Shown piece after piece: positions 9,454 to 17,289 of a stretch of 64,000 bases of DNA (within the stretch, counting starts at the first letter, position 1; each line of letters begins with the position of its first letter). The stretch comes from Allopontixanthobacter sediminis. Its GTDB lineage: Bacteria > Pseudomonadota > Alphaproteobacteria > Sphingomonadales > Sphingomonadaceae. Below the pieces are notes generated by a model. That model did no database searches. It was given only the letters and a program-made list of their open reading frames with translations, and was not told the origin of the DNA. The position numbers were made by a program, and so were the translations under genes. The stretch is taken from contig NZ_WTYL01000002.1 in NCBI RefSeq assembly GCF_009828115.1, positions 1 to 64,000 on the forward strand. Direction: 5' to 3'.

Positions 9454-10458
9454 ATGCCCCTAAAAACCATAGTCAAAAATTGGCCCTTCATACCCTGCGT
9501 TGCTGTGGTAATTTTCTCCGCATCTTGCACGTCAGCCCCGGCGACATCTGATCCGGTTGCCAGCGCGGCCCGCTGTGCCGATGTAGCCGCTTCGGTGAAA
9601 GATGCCGGTTTTCTCGACAAGGTCACGGTGGACTGCACCGGTGGCAATGCGGTTTTGACTTCCAACACCTATCCCGACCATGACTTGATGACCGGCATCA
9701 TCGGCACCAATGAACAGGTGCCCGTGCCTGCGAAAGCGTATGCCGCGCCGGTGCCGCTGGAGCCGGTGCTGGGCACTACTCCGCAAACCAGAGACGCAGC
9801 CTTGGGCGTAGCGGTCAATGGCGTGCCAATCTTTGATTATACGGGCGGCGGCGAGATGACCATTGCGGAACTGTCTCACCATCAGGCGCAGCATGATACG
9901 CTGCAAACCAACCAGCTTGATGTCTGCGGCGGCCATGCGGGGCGCGGCGATGATTATCATTATCACGTCAAACCCAAATGCATGATTGCGCAAATGAAAA
10001 ATGCCGGGGACGCGGCCATTATCGGTTGGGCTTTTGATGGCTTTCCGATTTATGGCGACAAAAATCCCGATGGCACACCAATTGAAAATGGCGGGCTCGA
10101 TGTCTGTAATGGGAAGCGGGATAAAAACTTCGGTTACCGCTATCACACGTCAGCTGGCGCGCCCTACATCGTTCAATGCCTTATGGGTGAAGTTGCTGAT
10201 TTGCGCGATCTCCCGCGCACCGCCCCGCTGGTGAGCGCATCCGGCCAAGGTGCGCCTCCGGGTGAGCCGCCACGCGGCGGAGTGCAGAATCTGGTTTTCA
10301 CACAACAGAAGGATGGCAGCCGGAGCATGGATTACACTTATGACGGGCAGGCTTATTACATCCGCTATAAGCCCTCGGGGAAACCAGACTGCTACAATTT
10401 CACCACCCGAACGGTGACAAACAAGGGTGCTGTCAAAACTGGTGAATATTGCCGGTGA
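9454..10458 (+). CDS. YHYH-domain lipoprotein
   Basis: A 334-residue exported protein, probably a lipoprotein (hydrophobic stretch then SASCTS, Cys near residue 25). The body is a YHYH domain: GRGDDYHYHVKPKCM, followed by GWAFDGFPIYGDKNPDG and a second set YRYHTSAGAPYIVQCLMG. The conserved His, Cys and Asp suggest a metal or redox site, but the family has no established function that I know of. It is the first gene of a tight three-gene set: its stop overlaps the GTG of the PEBP gene by four bases (GTGA, 10455-10458). The three proteins all carry lipoprotein-type leaders, so they likely work together at the membrane. Confidence 0.75.
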   Translation: MPLKTIVKNWPFIPCVAVVIFSASCTSAPATSDPVASAARCADVAASVKDAGFLDKVTVDCTGGNAVLTSNTYPDHDLMTGIIGTNEQVPVPAKAYAAPVPLEPVLGTTPQTRDAALGVAVNGVPIFDYTGGGEMTIAELSHHQAQHDTLQTNQLDVCGGHAGRGDDYHYHVKPKCMIAQMKNAGDAAIIGWAFDGFPIYGDKNPDGTPIENGGLDVCNGKRDKNFGYRYHTSAGAPYIVQCLMGEVADLRDLPRTAPLVSASGQGAPPGEPPRGGVQNLVFTQQKDGSRSMDYTYDGQAYYIRYKPSGKPDCYNFTTRTVTNKGAVKTGEYCR

Positions 10459-11042
10459 TCCGCTTAATCGCCTTGCCAATGATGATTTTTCTGGCGGGGT
10501 GTTCGCAGGTCGGACCAGCGGAGGCGGCGGATAATGCGCCGCCAGCCAACATCCCGATCGCTGGATTTACGCTGACCAGTCCGGAGCTGACAGAGGGCGG
10601 CGTATTACCTGCCGCTCTAAAATGCACCCGCGATGGGGGCGAAGGGATCACTCCGCCGCTCAAATGGGGCTATATCCCGCCTGGCACCAAAAGTCTTGCG
10701 CTCATGATGTATCATTACCCGCGCGGGACCAGTGAAGGGATAGATGCTCCCAGCCAGTATTGGCTGCTGTGGAATTTCCCGCCGGAAACCCGTTCCCTGC
10801 CGCGTGGCAATCCTGAATCAATCGGTGATGAAGGGGCAGACAAGGATGAAAAGCGAACCGGCTACACTCCGCCCTGTTCACCGCCCGGCTCACAGCATGA
10901 ATATACGATCACGCTATACGCGCTGAATGCATCGCTTGATACTCTCCCCGCGCGGGACGATCCCGATGTCGATTGGTCGGCCATGAAAACTGCCATGAAA
11001 GGTAAGATCGTCGGCTCATCATCAATATCATTTCTGAACTGA
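10455..11042 (+). CDS. PEBP family (YbhB/YbcL-like) lipoprotein
   Basis: A 195-residue phosphatidylethanolamine-binding-protein-like protein. After a lipobox (FLAGC) come the family features: FTLTSPEL, an ALKCTRDGGEGITPPLKWG segment matching the YbhB pattern of cargo then ISPPLxW, LMMYHYPRG, and YWLLWNFPPETRSLPRG. The usual YbhB text reads D-P-D in the first loop; here it is YHYPRG, so the anion pocket may be altered. The start is GTG 10455, which overlaps the previous stop as GTGA; the alternative TTG 10449 would overlap more. Translational coupling with the YHYH gene is likely. PEBP proteins bind phospholipid head groups or small ligands; the ligand here is unknown. Confidence 0.75.
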   Translation: MIRLIALPMMIFLAGCSQVGPAEAADNAPPANIPIAGFTLTSPELTEGGVLPAALKCTRDGGEGITPPLKWGYIPPGTKSLALMMYHYPRGTSEGIDAPSQYWLLWNFPPETRSLPRGNPESIGDEGADKDEKRTGYTPPCSPPGSQHEYTITLYALNASLDTLPARDDPDVDWSAMKTAMKGKIVGSSSISFLN

Positions 11043-11056
11043 GCAAAGGAAAACCA

Positions 11057-11710
11057 ATGCGTAAGCTTGTCACCCTAGCGTTTCTGCTGGCTGCCGGTTG
11101 CGCCGCCAGCGCGCCCAAGACAACAGGTATCACCGCCGAAATTTGGGCCGATAACTGGTTCGAAATGTATGTGGATGGCGCAAAGGTTCTTGAAGATAGC
11201 GTGCCGATCACCACCGAGCGTTCATTCAATGCTGAAACGACCAATTTCACTAGCAAGCCGCCAATGACGGTCGCCTTCATGGTCAAGGATTTCAAGGAAA
11301 ACGATACCGGCCTTGAATACATAGGCACGAACCGCCAGCAGATGGGCGATGGCGGGTTTATTGCGCAGTTTCGCGACAATGCGACAGGCAAGATTATTGG
11401 GGCAACCGATAGCAAGGTGCGCTGCTTGGTCGTTCAGCGTGCGCCAACCGACCGGGCCTGCGCCAAGGAACGAGCTCCAATGGCGGGCAAGGGCCCATGC
11501 GGCTTCGTCGAGACACCGATACCGGAAAACTGGACTGCTACGGACTTCGATGACAGCGATTGGCCGGCCGCTGTCGAGCATAGCACCCGCGAGGTGTCCC
11601 CGAAAGACGGTTATGATGAGATTTCTTGGGATTCCGCGGCGAAGCTTATTTGGAGCGACGACTTGGTGCAGGACAATACTTTGCTATGCCGGATGACAGT
11701 CGCTGGGTGA
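11057..11710 (+). CDS. Lipoprotein of unknown function (YHYH/PEBP operon)
   Basis: A 217-residue predicted lipoprotein (LLAAGC, Cys15) that I do not recognise as a named family. After the leader it has ITAEIWADNWFEMYVDGAKVLEDSVPITTERSFNAE, which resembles the jelly-roll carbohydrate-binding-like modules found at the front of some glycoside hydrolases, and later W-ATDFDDSDWPAAVEHS, again typical of galactose-binding-like beta-sandwiches. Several Cys could form disulfides. It starts 14 bases after the PEBP stop with AAAGGAAAACC in front of ATG 11057, so it is in the same operon. A ligand-binding or scaffold role is inference only. Confidence 0.65.
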   Translation: MRKLVTLAFLLAAGCAASAPKTTGITAEIWADNWFEMYVDGAKVLEDSVPITTERSFNAETTNFTSKPPMTVAFMVKDFKENDTGLEYIGTNRQQMGDGGFIAQFRDNATGKIIGATDSKVRCLVVQRAPTDRACAKERAPMAGKGPCGFVETPIPENWTATDFDDSDWPAAVEHSTREVSPKDGYDEISWDSAAKLIWSDDLVQDNTLLCRMTVAG

Positions 11711-11804
11711 TCATAGGCTTGGCATGGACTTTCCCTTGCGTACCAAGACTTTACAAGCGCGTCTGGATTCGGGATTGAGCTGATGGCGCGCGATGTCCGA
11801 ACTT

Positions 11805-11830
11805 GGGTCGCTTCCTGCCGGTCTGCTTTA
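11805..11830 (+). repeat. Short dispersed repeat, motif A copy 1
   Basis: Contains CGCTTCCTGCCGGTCTGCTT in a gene-free stretch; near-identical text recurs at 12284-12309 and 12697-12725. Confidence 0.6.
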
Positions 11831-11885
11831 TCACAAAGCCACGATTAGCCGACGGGCTGCTTTTGGTGAAATCCAAAACGCTGCT

Positions 11886-11915
11886 GAACGGCAAAAACTA
11901 AGGTGGAATGCGGAT
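11886..11915 (+). repeat. Short dispersed repeat, motif B copy
   Basis: CGGCAAAAACT-AGGTGGAATGCGGAT. Same motif as at 12332-12360, and related to the ends of the longer repeats (633-664, 9188-9219). Confidence 0.55.
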
Positions 11916-11916
11916 A

Positions 11917-12225
11917 TTAGGGGCGCTTGCCTCTCCGGTGGAGCAAGGCATAGATTAGCGAGTGCGTGACAGCGAACAAACTGACGGCGATGAGCCAAAG
12001 GAGCGGATGCTTCGTAGCAAAAGCCAGCCCTCCTGCCAGTCCGGTAACGAAAACAGCAACCGTGCGAAGAAGGGTGGTTGGATTGCCAAGCGACATTTCA
12101 CGGTAACTATGGTGCCCAATGTTTGGGAAGCTGGCACGAAGGTAGGCACTCAAGTGGGTGTAAATAGCCCAATCGATAGCGATCGCGACAATTGCTCCTA
12201 TGGGGACATACAGAGTTTCGCTCAC
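11917..12225 (-). CDS. Small membrane protein, unknown
   Basis: A possible 102-residue membrane protein starting at GTG 12225 (MSETLYVPIGAIVAIAIDWAIY) with GGTAGGCGA just upstream on that strand. Three hydrophobic segments are visible: residues about 6-20, 48-66 and 72-92, with a basic tail HRRGKRP. A longer frame reaches 12339, but its first 38 residues run through the dispersed repeat and look non-coding. No family recognised. It lies between two repeat clusters, so it may be an accessory or decaying gene. Confidence 0.45.
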   Translation of the reverse strand: MSETLYVPIGAIVAIAIDWAIYTHLSAYLRASFPNIGHHSYREMSLGNPTTLLRTVAVFVTGLAGGLAFATKHPLLWLIAVSLFAVTHSLIYALLHRRGKRP

Positions 12226-12283
12226 TCGCCTACCGCAACCTTTCGAACGGCATGTTAGATGAGTGCTGCGAATGTCAGCAAGG

Positions 12284-12309
12284 GGGTCGGCTCCTGCCGG
12301 TCTGCTTTT
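12284..12309 (+). repeat. Short dispersed repeat, motif A copy 2
   Basis: CTCCTGCCGGTCTGCTTTT preceded by GGGTCGG; matches 11805-11830 at nearly every base. Confidence 0.6.
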
Positions 12310-12331
12310 AGGACCAGCTCCCGGCGGCTTT

Positions 12332-12360
12332 GGCGGCAAAAACTGGGGTGGTTTCCAGTC
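12332..12360 (+). repeat. Short dispersed repeat, motif B copy
   Basis: CGGCAAAAACTGGGGTGG then TTTCCAGTC; matches 11889 on, with the same distance order after motif A. Confidence 0.55.
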
Positions 12361-12396
12361 GTTGTCAGCCGAGATTAAAAATGGCAGACTTTCGCC

Positions 12397-12696
12397 ATGT
12401 CGCTATATCGAAAATGCTGGCTCTTTTTTGCTTGGATTTTGCTCGTCTTCTTCAGCTTCCCTGTTTGGATGCCACTGCTGCATCAAAATCTCGGTGCGGC
12501 GGGGATGGTCGTTGGCTTTGCGTTTTGGCTCAGCCAAGGCGTGTTGGCACTGTATGCATTTCGTTGTCCAGACTGCGGCCTTTCGCCTTTTCGAAGCACC
12601 AAGGGGATGTTTGCATGGTCAACGCCTTGGCCCAGATCTACCTGTGGCCACTGCGGGCGAAGCCACCGGTCCGATGATGGCATGAGCGTCAGCTAA
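12397..12696 (+). CDS. Small membrane protein with zinc-ribbon-like Cys pairs
   Basis: A 99-residue protein beginning MSLYRKCWLFFAWILLVFFSF. Two hydrophobic helices (about 6-24 and 32-52) are followed by a cytoplasmic or periplasmic tail with RCPDCG and, 23 residues later, TCGHCGRSH, i.e. two CxxC pairs arranged like a zinc ribbon. I do not recognise a named family. The Cys pairs and good hydrophobic pattern make it a real gene rather than a chance frame. It sits alone between repeat copies, ahead of the alginate locus. Confidence 0.65.
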   Translation: MSLYRKCWLFFAWILLVFFSFPVWMPLLHQNLGAAGMVVGFAFWLSQGVLALYAFRCPDCGLSPFRSTKGMFAWSTPWPRSTCGHCGRSHRSDDGMSVS

Positions 12697-12725
12697 GTGG
12701 TCGCTTCCAGACGGTCTGCTTTTTG
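12697..12725 (+). repeat. Short dispersed repeat, motif A copy 3
   Basis: TCGCTTCCAGACGGTCTGCT followed by TTTTT. It overlaps the stop region of the zinc-ribbon gene. The following stretch 12726-13164 has no gene that I can support; part of it (12740-12790) again resembles the dispersed repeat. Confidence 0.5.
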
Positions 12726-13164
12726 CCCATGTGATGTTAATACCAGACATTCCGCTAACGACCCAGAAGCAGTCACTGCTGACAACCAATTTGCATCCAG
12801 AAAGCCGCTATTCAATGGGACTAAGCTCAATGACTGAAACTGGGCCGTCAGGATTGGATTGAATTTGGCGACAGCGGTCATCCTATAGCGAGATCGATTG
12901 AGCCTGCGTTGCAGTGTGGGCTGCTATATTTAGGGCTCCCACTCTATCAGCGCACAAACCGCTCGGACTGATGAAGCCTCATTTAATTATGTCGCGGATG
13001 GGCTCGCAACTCGAACACGCGCCGTCTCATTCGAGTAGGCGAATCGAAGACTTACGACCTGAAAATCACGGCAAACACCAACCTCGCAGTGCCGCTCAAA
13101 AAAGTTAGGTTCCAAACTGGCATAGCTATTAGGCAGACAATATACAGAATGCAGGTCTGCATCA

Positions 13165-13197
13165 TTGGTTGACAATCTATGTAGGTTGGTCCAATTC
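13165..13197 (+). promoter_or_regulatory. Promoter and candidate FadR-type operator of TonB receptor 1
   Basis: TTGACA (13169-13174) is embedded in TTGGTTGACAATC, with CAATTC 17 bases later as a possible -10, leading to a short leader before the ATG at 13229. TGGT half-sites stand at 13166 and 13187. The same GGTTGAC text lies over the -35 of the PL6 gene and of TonB receptor 2, suggesting shared control. Confidence 0.45.
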
Positions 13198-13228
13198 TTT
13201 AAAAAATAGGATTTGCAGGGAGGTTTTG

Positions 13229-16200
13229 ATGCAAACGAAGGCGCATCCTGATTCGGCTATCAATTTTAAGTTGCGGCTGATGTCCGTGCTGCTGACTGGT
13301 TGCGCGGTCGGCGCCTATGCACCGCAGGTTGCAGCACAGGACGCTCCGGGCGAACAAGCATTTGAGGAAGCCGACAACGCGATCGTCGTCAGCGGTATTC
13401 GTGCGACCATTCAAAACTCCATCAATACTAAGCGCAATTCCGACGAGATCGTCGAGGCGCTCTCGGCTGATGAGATTGGTGACTTGCCCGCCCTGTCGAT
13501 TGGCGAGGCCATCGAAACTCTGACCAGTGCCGCTTCGCACCGCGAACAGGGCGGTGCGACTGAAATTTCTCTGCGCGGCCTAGGCCCTTTCCTTGGTTCC
13601 ACCGTAGTCAATGGCCGCTCGGCATCGAATGGCAGCGGGGATCGCTCGGTCAATTTCAGCCAGTTTCCATCCGAATTGTTCAACAGGTTGGAAGTATACA
13701 AAACCCAATCTGCAAGCATGATTGAAGGCGGTGTTGCCGGCCAGATTTCATTGAGCACTGTCCGGCCTGTTGATTACGGCAAGCGACTGATCCAAGGCGA
13801 ACTCAAGGTCAACTACAACCCGGACAACTTCGATATTGATAAGGACCAGCGGTTTCAGGACTTCGGCTATCGCGGGACCGTCAGCTATATCGACCAGTTC
13901 GAACTGGGCGGCGGCGAAGTAGGCATTTCGCTGGGTTACTCACGCAATGTCTCCACCAATCCGGAGCAGGAAGCCAATGTCAGCGGCACCGTGAATTTCT
14001 GCAAAAACGACCCGACCGACCGGGCGAGCGGAGTATTTGACGATAATAACTGTAATTCGGCCTATGATCCGACGCAGGATTTCGTAATCGCACATAACAG
14101 TTACACGCTGCGTCAGAACATTACCGATGACACGCGCGATTCCTTCTTTGGTTCCGTGCAGCTGAAACCGAATTCCGACGTCGATATCAATATGGATTTC
14201 CAATATTCCAAGCGCCTGTTCCGCGAGGAACGCAGCGATCTGGTATTTTCGGAAGGTCGCAGGATCGACGGTTTGGGCGATGCCAATGCGCTCGATTTTC
14301 CTCTGATGGTCAGTTCGTCAGGCGCCTTGCAACAGTTCACCGGGGAAACCAGTGTCGAAACAAACAGCGAATATTTGGAACGGGATGAAGAATATTACGG
14401 CGGCGGCCTGTCAGTCTCAGTTCAGGCCACTGATCGCCTAAAGGTTTCAGCCGATCTGTCCTATTCGCAAACGCAGCGGATAGAGGAATCCGTGCAGGTT
14501 CGCATGCGGATCAGGGACCAGATTAATCTGGATGGTGCAAACACTTATCCGCTTTCTCGCGAAAGCGATGGCACAACCTCGAACGACCGGATCGAGACCG
14601 CCTATCTAATCCAACAGAATGGTTCGCAAGCGCTCAATTTCGTCGTCCAGCAGTTTGACGTCAACAATTACGGTTTCTTCGCCGACAATGCTCGGACGCG
14701 TTACGATCTCGAACAGGATCGCTACAACAGCATCTTCGCGGCGCGCGCTGATCTCGAATACGAACTGGACGGATTATTCAAGACCGTGGAACTGGGTGGC
14801 CGCTTCCAGGAATTGAAATATCGTGATGTTCCCGGGGCCGCCACCGGGACCAGCCGCAACGAAATCACCTATAGCAATGCGGCACTGGCTGCCGCCAACC
14901 GTGCATGTCGCACACCCTTCCCCGAAAGCGGTTTTCTGTCATCGGTTTCGAGCGGCAACCCGCTAATTACCAATGTCGACTCAGCCGGCAATGTCATCAG
15001 TTCCACCAACACCTATGCGACGTTTGACGCTTTGTGCCTGGTGCAATCTCTTGAGGCTAGCAATCCAAGCGGCACCATTACTTTCGATGAGAATGGTGTA
15101 CCAAGCTTCCCCACCGGCAATTTTGATTCGATACAGAACAACAACGTCGATGAAAAGACCTGGGCAGGCTATGTCCAGGCCAACTTCGACAGCGATCTGG
15201 GTGCCTTGCCCTTACGCGGCAATGTGGGATTGCGGGTAATCAAGACCAAAGTCGATTCATCCGGTTTCCGCGGTACGCTCACGTCTTCGACCCGGCCGGA
15301 TGGCACGCTGATCATCACCGAGAACCAGAATTCCCTGACGACAGTTTCAGGCGGCGGAAAATATACCGAATACCTGCCCAGCTTTAACCTTACGGCCAAT
15401 TTGCAGCCGGACCTATTGGCCCGCTTCGCAGTATTCCGCGCACTGTCGCGGCCCGATCCTTCGGCGCTCGGGTTTGGTCGTTCGTTCAACGCTTTGCTTG
15501 ATGATACTGTCACATCGATAGCAGATGCTGTCGGGACCGCGACGGCATCTGGTAACCCCTTTACCGATCCGCTGCTATCCTGGAATTACGATGCGGCTCT
15601 CGAATGGTATCCTGACAAGGATTCAATTCTGGCGGTCGGCGCATATTACAAGACATTTAACGGCGGCTTTGTGAATACCAGCCAGACAGAAACTTTCATT
15701 GTCGACGGTCAGGCGCTGGATACGATTGTGACCACGACCAACACGAACGGTGAAACCAGCTCGATTTACGGCTTCGAGGTGTCTGCCGCGCACCGGTTCA
15801 GCTATCTGCCTGCCCCGCTGGATGGTCTAGGCTTCAAGGTTGGGTACAATTATGCAAGTTCCAACTTCAAATTTGAAGATGAGGATCTGGGCTCGTCCAC
15901 CCTCGTCGCCGCGGATGGAACTGTGACAAGGCGTATTGGAGTTGTGCCGCCGGCCGAGATTTTCGGTCTGTCTAAGCATGTGTTGTCGGCGCAGGTTTAT
16001 TACCAGCTGGGTGGGTTCGATTTTCAGGGCGTGTACAAATATCGCAGCAGATATTTCCAGCAGTTCGTCAGCACACCTGGACGGCTCCGCTTCGTCGACG
16101 ACACCGGCGTGTTCGAAGCACGCATTTCCTATAAGCTGAACAAGAATGTTCGCCTGTCGCTCGAAGGGTTGAACCTATTTAACGAGCCTCGGGTCGACTA

Positions 16201-16279
16201 CCGTCCGACGATTGACGATTTCGCTTCAATTTCCTCATACGGTCCGCGTTATTATGCAGGTGTGCGGGTCAAATTCTAG
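13229..16279 (+). CDS. TonB-dependent receptor (alginate oligosaccharide uptake)
   Basis: A 1016-residue outer-membrane receptor. ATG 13229 (MQTKAHPD) is chosen over 13169 because GGGAGG stands just upstream and a signal peptide follows, ending AAQ near residue 37. A TonB-box-like NAIVVSG (about 50-56) leads into the plug domain (IGDLPALSIGEAIETLTSA, then LRGLGPFLGSTVVNGR) and then a long beta-barrel ending GVRVKF with the terminal Phe of outer-membrane proteins. It belongs to the large glycan-type receptors of Caulobacterales and Sphingomonadales. Position directly before the FadR-type regulator and two alginate lyases suggests it imports alginate oligomers; the substrate is inferred from context only. 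Confidence 0.85.
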   Translation: MQTKAHPDSAINFKLRLMSVLLTGCAVGAYAPQVAAQDAPGEQAFEEADNAIVVSGIRATIQNSINTKRNSDEIVEALSADEIGDLPALSIGEAIETLTSAASHREQGGATEISLRGLGPFLGSTVVNGRSASNGSGDRSVNFSQFPSELFNRLEVYKTQSASMIEGGVAGQISLSTVRPVDYGKRLIQGELKVNYNPDNFDIDKDQRFQDFGYRGTVSYIDQFELGGGEVGISLGYSRNVSTNPEQEANVSGTVNFCKNDPTDRASGVFDDNNCNSAYDPTQDFVIAHNSYTLRQNITDDTRDSFFGSVQLKPNSDVDINMDFQYSKRLFREERSDLVFSEGRRIDGLGDANALDFPLMVSSSGALQQFTGETSVETNSEYLERDEEYYGGGLSVSVQATDRLKVSADLSYSQTQRIEESVQVRMRIRDQINLDGANTYPLSRESDGTTSNDRIETAYLIQQNGSQALNFVVQQFDVNNYGFFADNARTRYDLEQDRYNSIFAARADLEYELDGLFKTVELGGRFQELKYRDVPGAATGTSRNEITYSNAALAAANRACRTPFPESGFLSSVSSGNPLITNVDSAGNVISSTNTYATFDALCLVQSLEASNPSGTITFDENGVPSFPTGNFDSIQNNNVDEKTWAGYVQANFDSDLGALPLRGNVGLRVIKTKVDSSGFRGTLTSSTRPDGTLIITENQNSLTTVSGGGKYTEYLPSFNLTANLQPDLLARFAVFRALSRPDPSALGFGRSFNALLDDTVTSIADAVGTATASGNPFTDPLLSWNYDAALEWYPDKDSILAVGAYYKTFNGGFVNTSQTETFIVDGQALDTIVTTTNTNGETSSIYGFEVSAAHRFSYLPAPLDGLGFKVGYNYASSNFKFEDEDLGSSTLVAADGTVTRRIGVVPPAEIFGLSKHVLSAQVYYQLGGFDFQGVYKYRSRYFQQFVSTPGRLRFVDDTGVFEARISYKLNKNVRLSLEGLNLFNEPRVDYRPTIDDFASISSYGPRYYAGVRVKF

Positions 16280-16289
16280 GTCCGTCACG

Positions 16290-16322
16290 GCGCGCGGTGT
16301 GGTCCGACATTACACTACGCGC
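16290..16322 (+). terminator. Possible stem-loop after TonB receptor 1
   Basis: GCGCGCGGTGT (16290-16300) pairs with ACACTACGCGC (16312-16322) with one mismatch and one wobble, 11 bases after the receptor stop. There is no U tract, so it may only be a partial terminator. Confidence 0.4.
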
Positions 16323-16385
16323 AACCTTGAGGGGCAATGCGAACGTTGCTGTCGACAGCGCGGCAGTTTTTAGGCTAGGGATTTA

Positions 16386-16402
16386 ACCAGTTGTATAGAC
16401 CA
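16386..16402 (-). promoter_or_regulatory. Candidate operator before the FadR-type regulator
   Basis: ACCA-GTTGTATAG-ACCA, i.e. TGGT-N9-TGGT on the other strand, 24 bases before the regulator ATG. The same spacing occurs at 17216-17232 and 28453-28469. Location suggests autoregulation. Confidence 0.5.
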
Positions 16403-16426
16403 ATTTAGGGCGGGATTGCGCGAACC

Positions 16427-17164
16427 ATGGCAGAACAGAGGCTGTTTCATACTATCGCAGAACAGTTGAGCGAGATGATCGAGAAGGGCGTATTTCCTGC
16501 TGGATCGCGCTTGCCTGGCGAACGCGAATTGGCCGAGCGGTTTGATGTCAGCCGGGTGACTATTCGCGAGGCAGAAATTGCCCTGCAGGCCGTCGGACGT
16601 ATTGAAATCAAAACGGGTGCCGGTGTCTATGTTTGCGAAGAGCAGCCACTGCGGCCAGGAAAATTGCCCGATGTAAGTGCTTTCGAACTCACCGAAGCGC
16701 GATCCTTGATCGAAGCAGAGGCTGCTGGTCTGGCTGCGAAGTTGATGACCGACGAGACTCTCGAACGGCTCCGTGAACTTCTTGCCGAAATGGAGACGCC
16801 AGACGATGCCGTATCGACCGCGGCGGACAAGCAATTCCATGCATTGATTGCGAAAGCCTCGGGCAACCGCGCGATGCTCCATACGATCGAGACGCTTTGG
16901 AGAATGCGCGAGGAATTGCCGGCAGTGAAGCGCAGCTACGAAGCGATCTGCGATGACGACGTCACAGCGCGTTCTCGCGAGCATAAGGATATCCTCGATG
17001 CGCTCGAAGCGCGCGACCCCATTGCCGCTCGCACGGCGATGCGGCAACATTTCCTGCGATTGATATCGTCCATGCTCGACGTGACTGAGCGCGAAGAATT
17101 GCTCAAAGTGCGCCAACGCGCCACCGAGAGTCGCCAGCGATTTCTCACACCAGCCGATGAATAA
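16427..17164 (+). CDS. FadR-subfamily GntR transcriptional regulator
   Basis: A 245-residue regulator. The amino-terminal winged helix-turn-helix is typical GntR: GVFPAGSRLPGERELAERFDVSRVTIREA (about residues 22-50) and a wing KTGAGVYV. The carboxy-terminal all-helical FCD domain shows the metal or ligand site residues of the FadR group: DKQFHALI, REHKDIL and MRQHFLRL. FCD regulators in alginate and hexuronate loci respond to sugar acids such as KDG or DEH. It lies between TonB receptor 1 and the lyase operon; a TGGT-N9-TGGT motif before its own start and before PL6 and receptor 2 suggests it is the local repressor. Effector is inferred. Confidence 0.85.
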   Translation: MAEQRLFHTIAEQLSEMIEKGVFPAGSRLPGERELAERFDVSRVTIREAEIALQAVGRIEIKTGAGVYVCEEQPLRPGKLPDVSAFELTEARSLIEAEAAGLAAKLMTDETLERLRELLAEMETPDDAVSTAADKQFHALIAKASGNRAMLHTIETLWRMREELPAVKRSYEAICDDDVTARSREHKDILDALEARDPIAARTAMRQHFLRLISSMLDVTEREELLKVRQRATESRQRFLTPADE

Positions 17165-17215
17165 TTCTACCCCAGAATTATTGTCTGGCAAACTGGTCTA
17201 ACTTAAATTGCTTAA

Positions 17216-17237
17216 TGGTATGACAGATTGGTTGACG
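17216..17237 (+). promoter_or_regulatory. Operator and -35 of the alginate lyase operon
   Basis: TGGT-ATGACAGAT-TGGT (17216-17232) runs straight into TTGACG (17232-17237), a plausible -35. A repressor bound here would block the promoter of the PL6-to-kinase operon, whose first ATG is 53 bases further on. Confidence 0.5.
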
Positions 17238-17289
17238 CCTCTCTAGACTCCTGATACCCCTTCCATCATAATAATGTGGGAGGATTGAT

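Noticed and set aside
12693-12881. Minus-strand frame of 62 residues
   Set aside because: Mostly repeat-derived sequence, no ribosome site, no domain.
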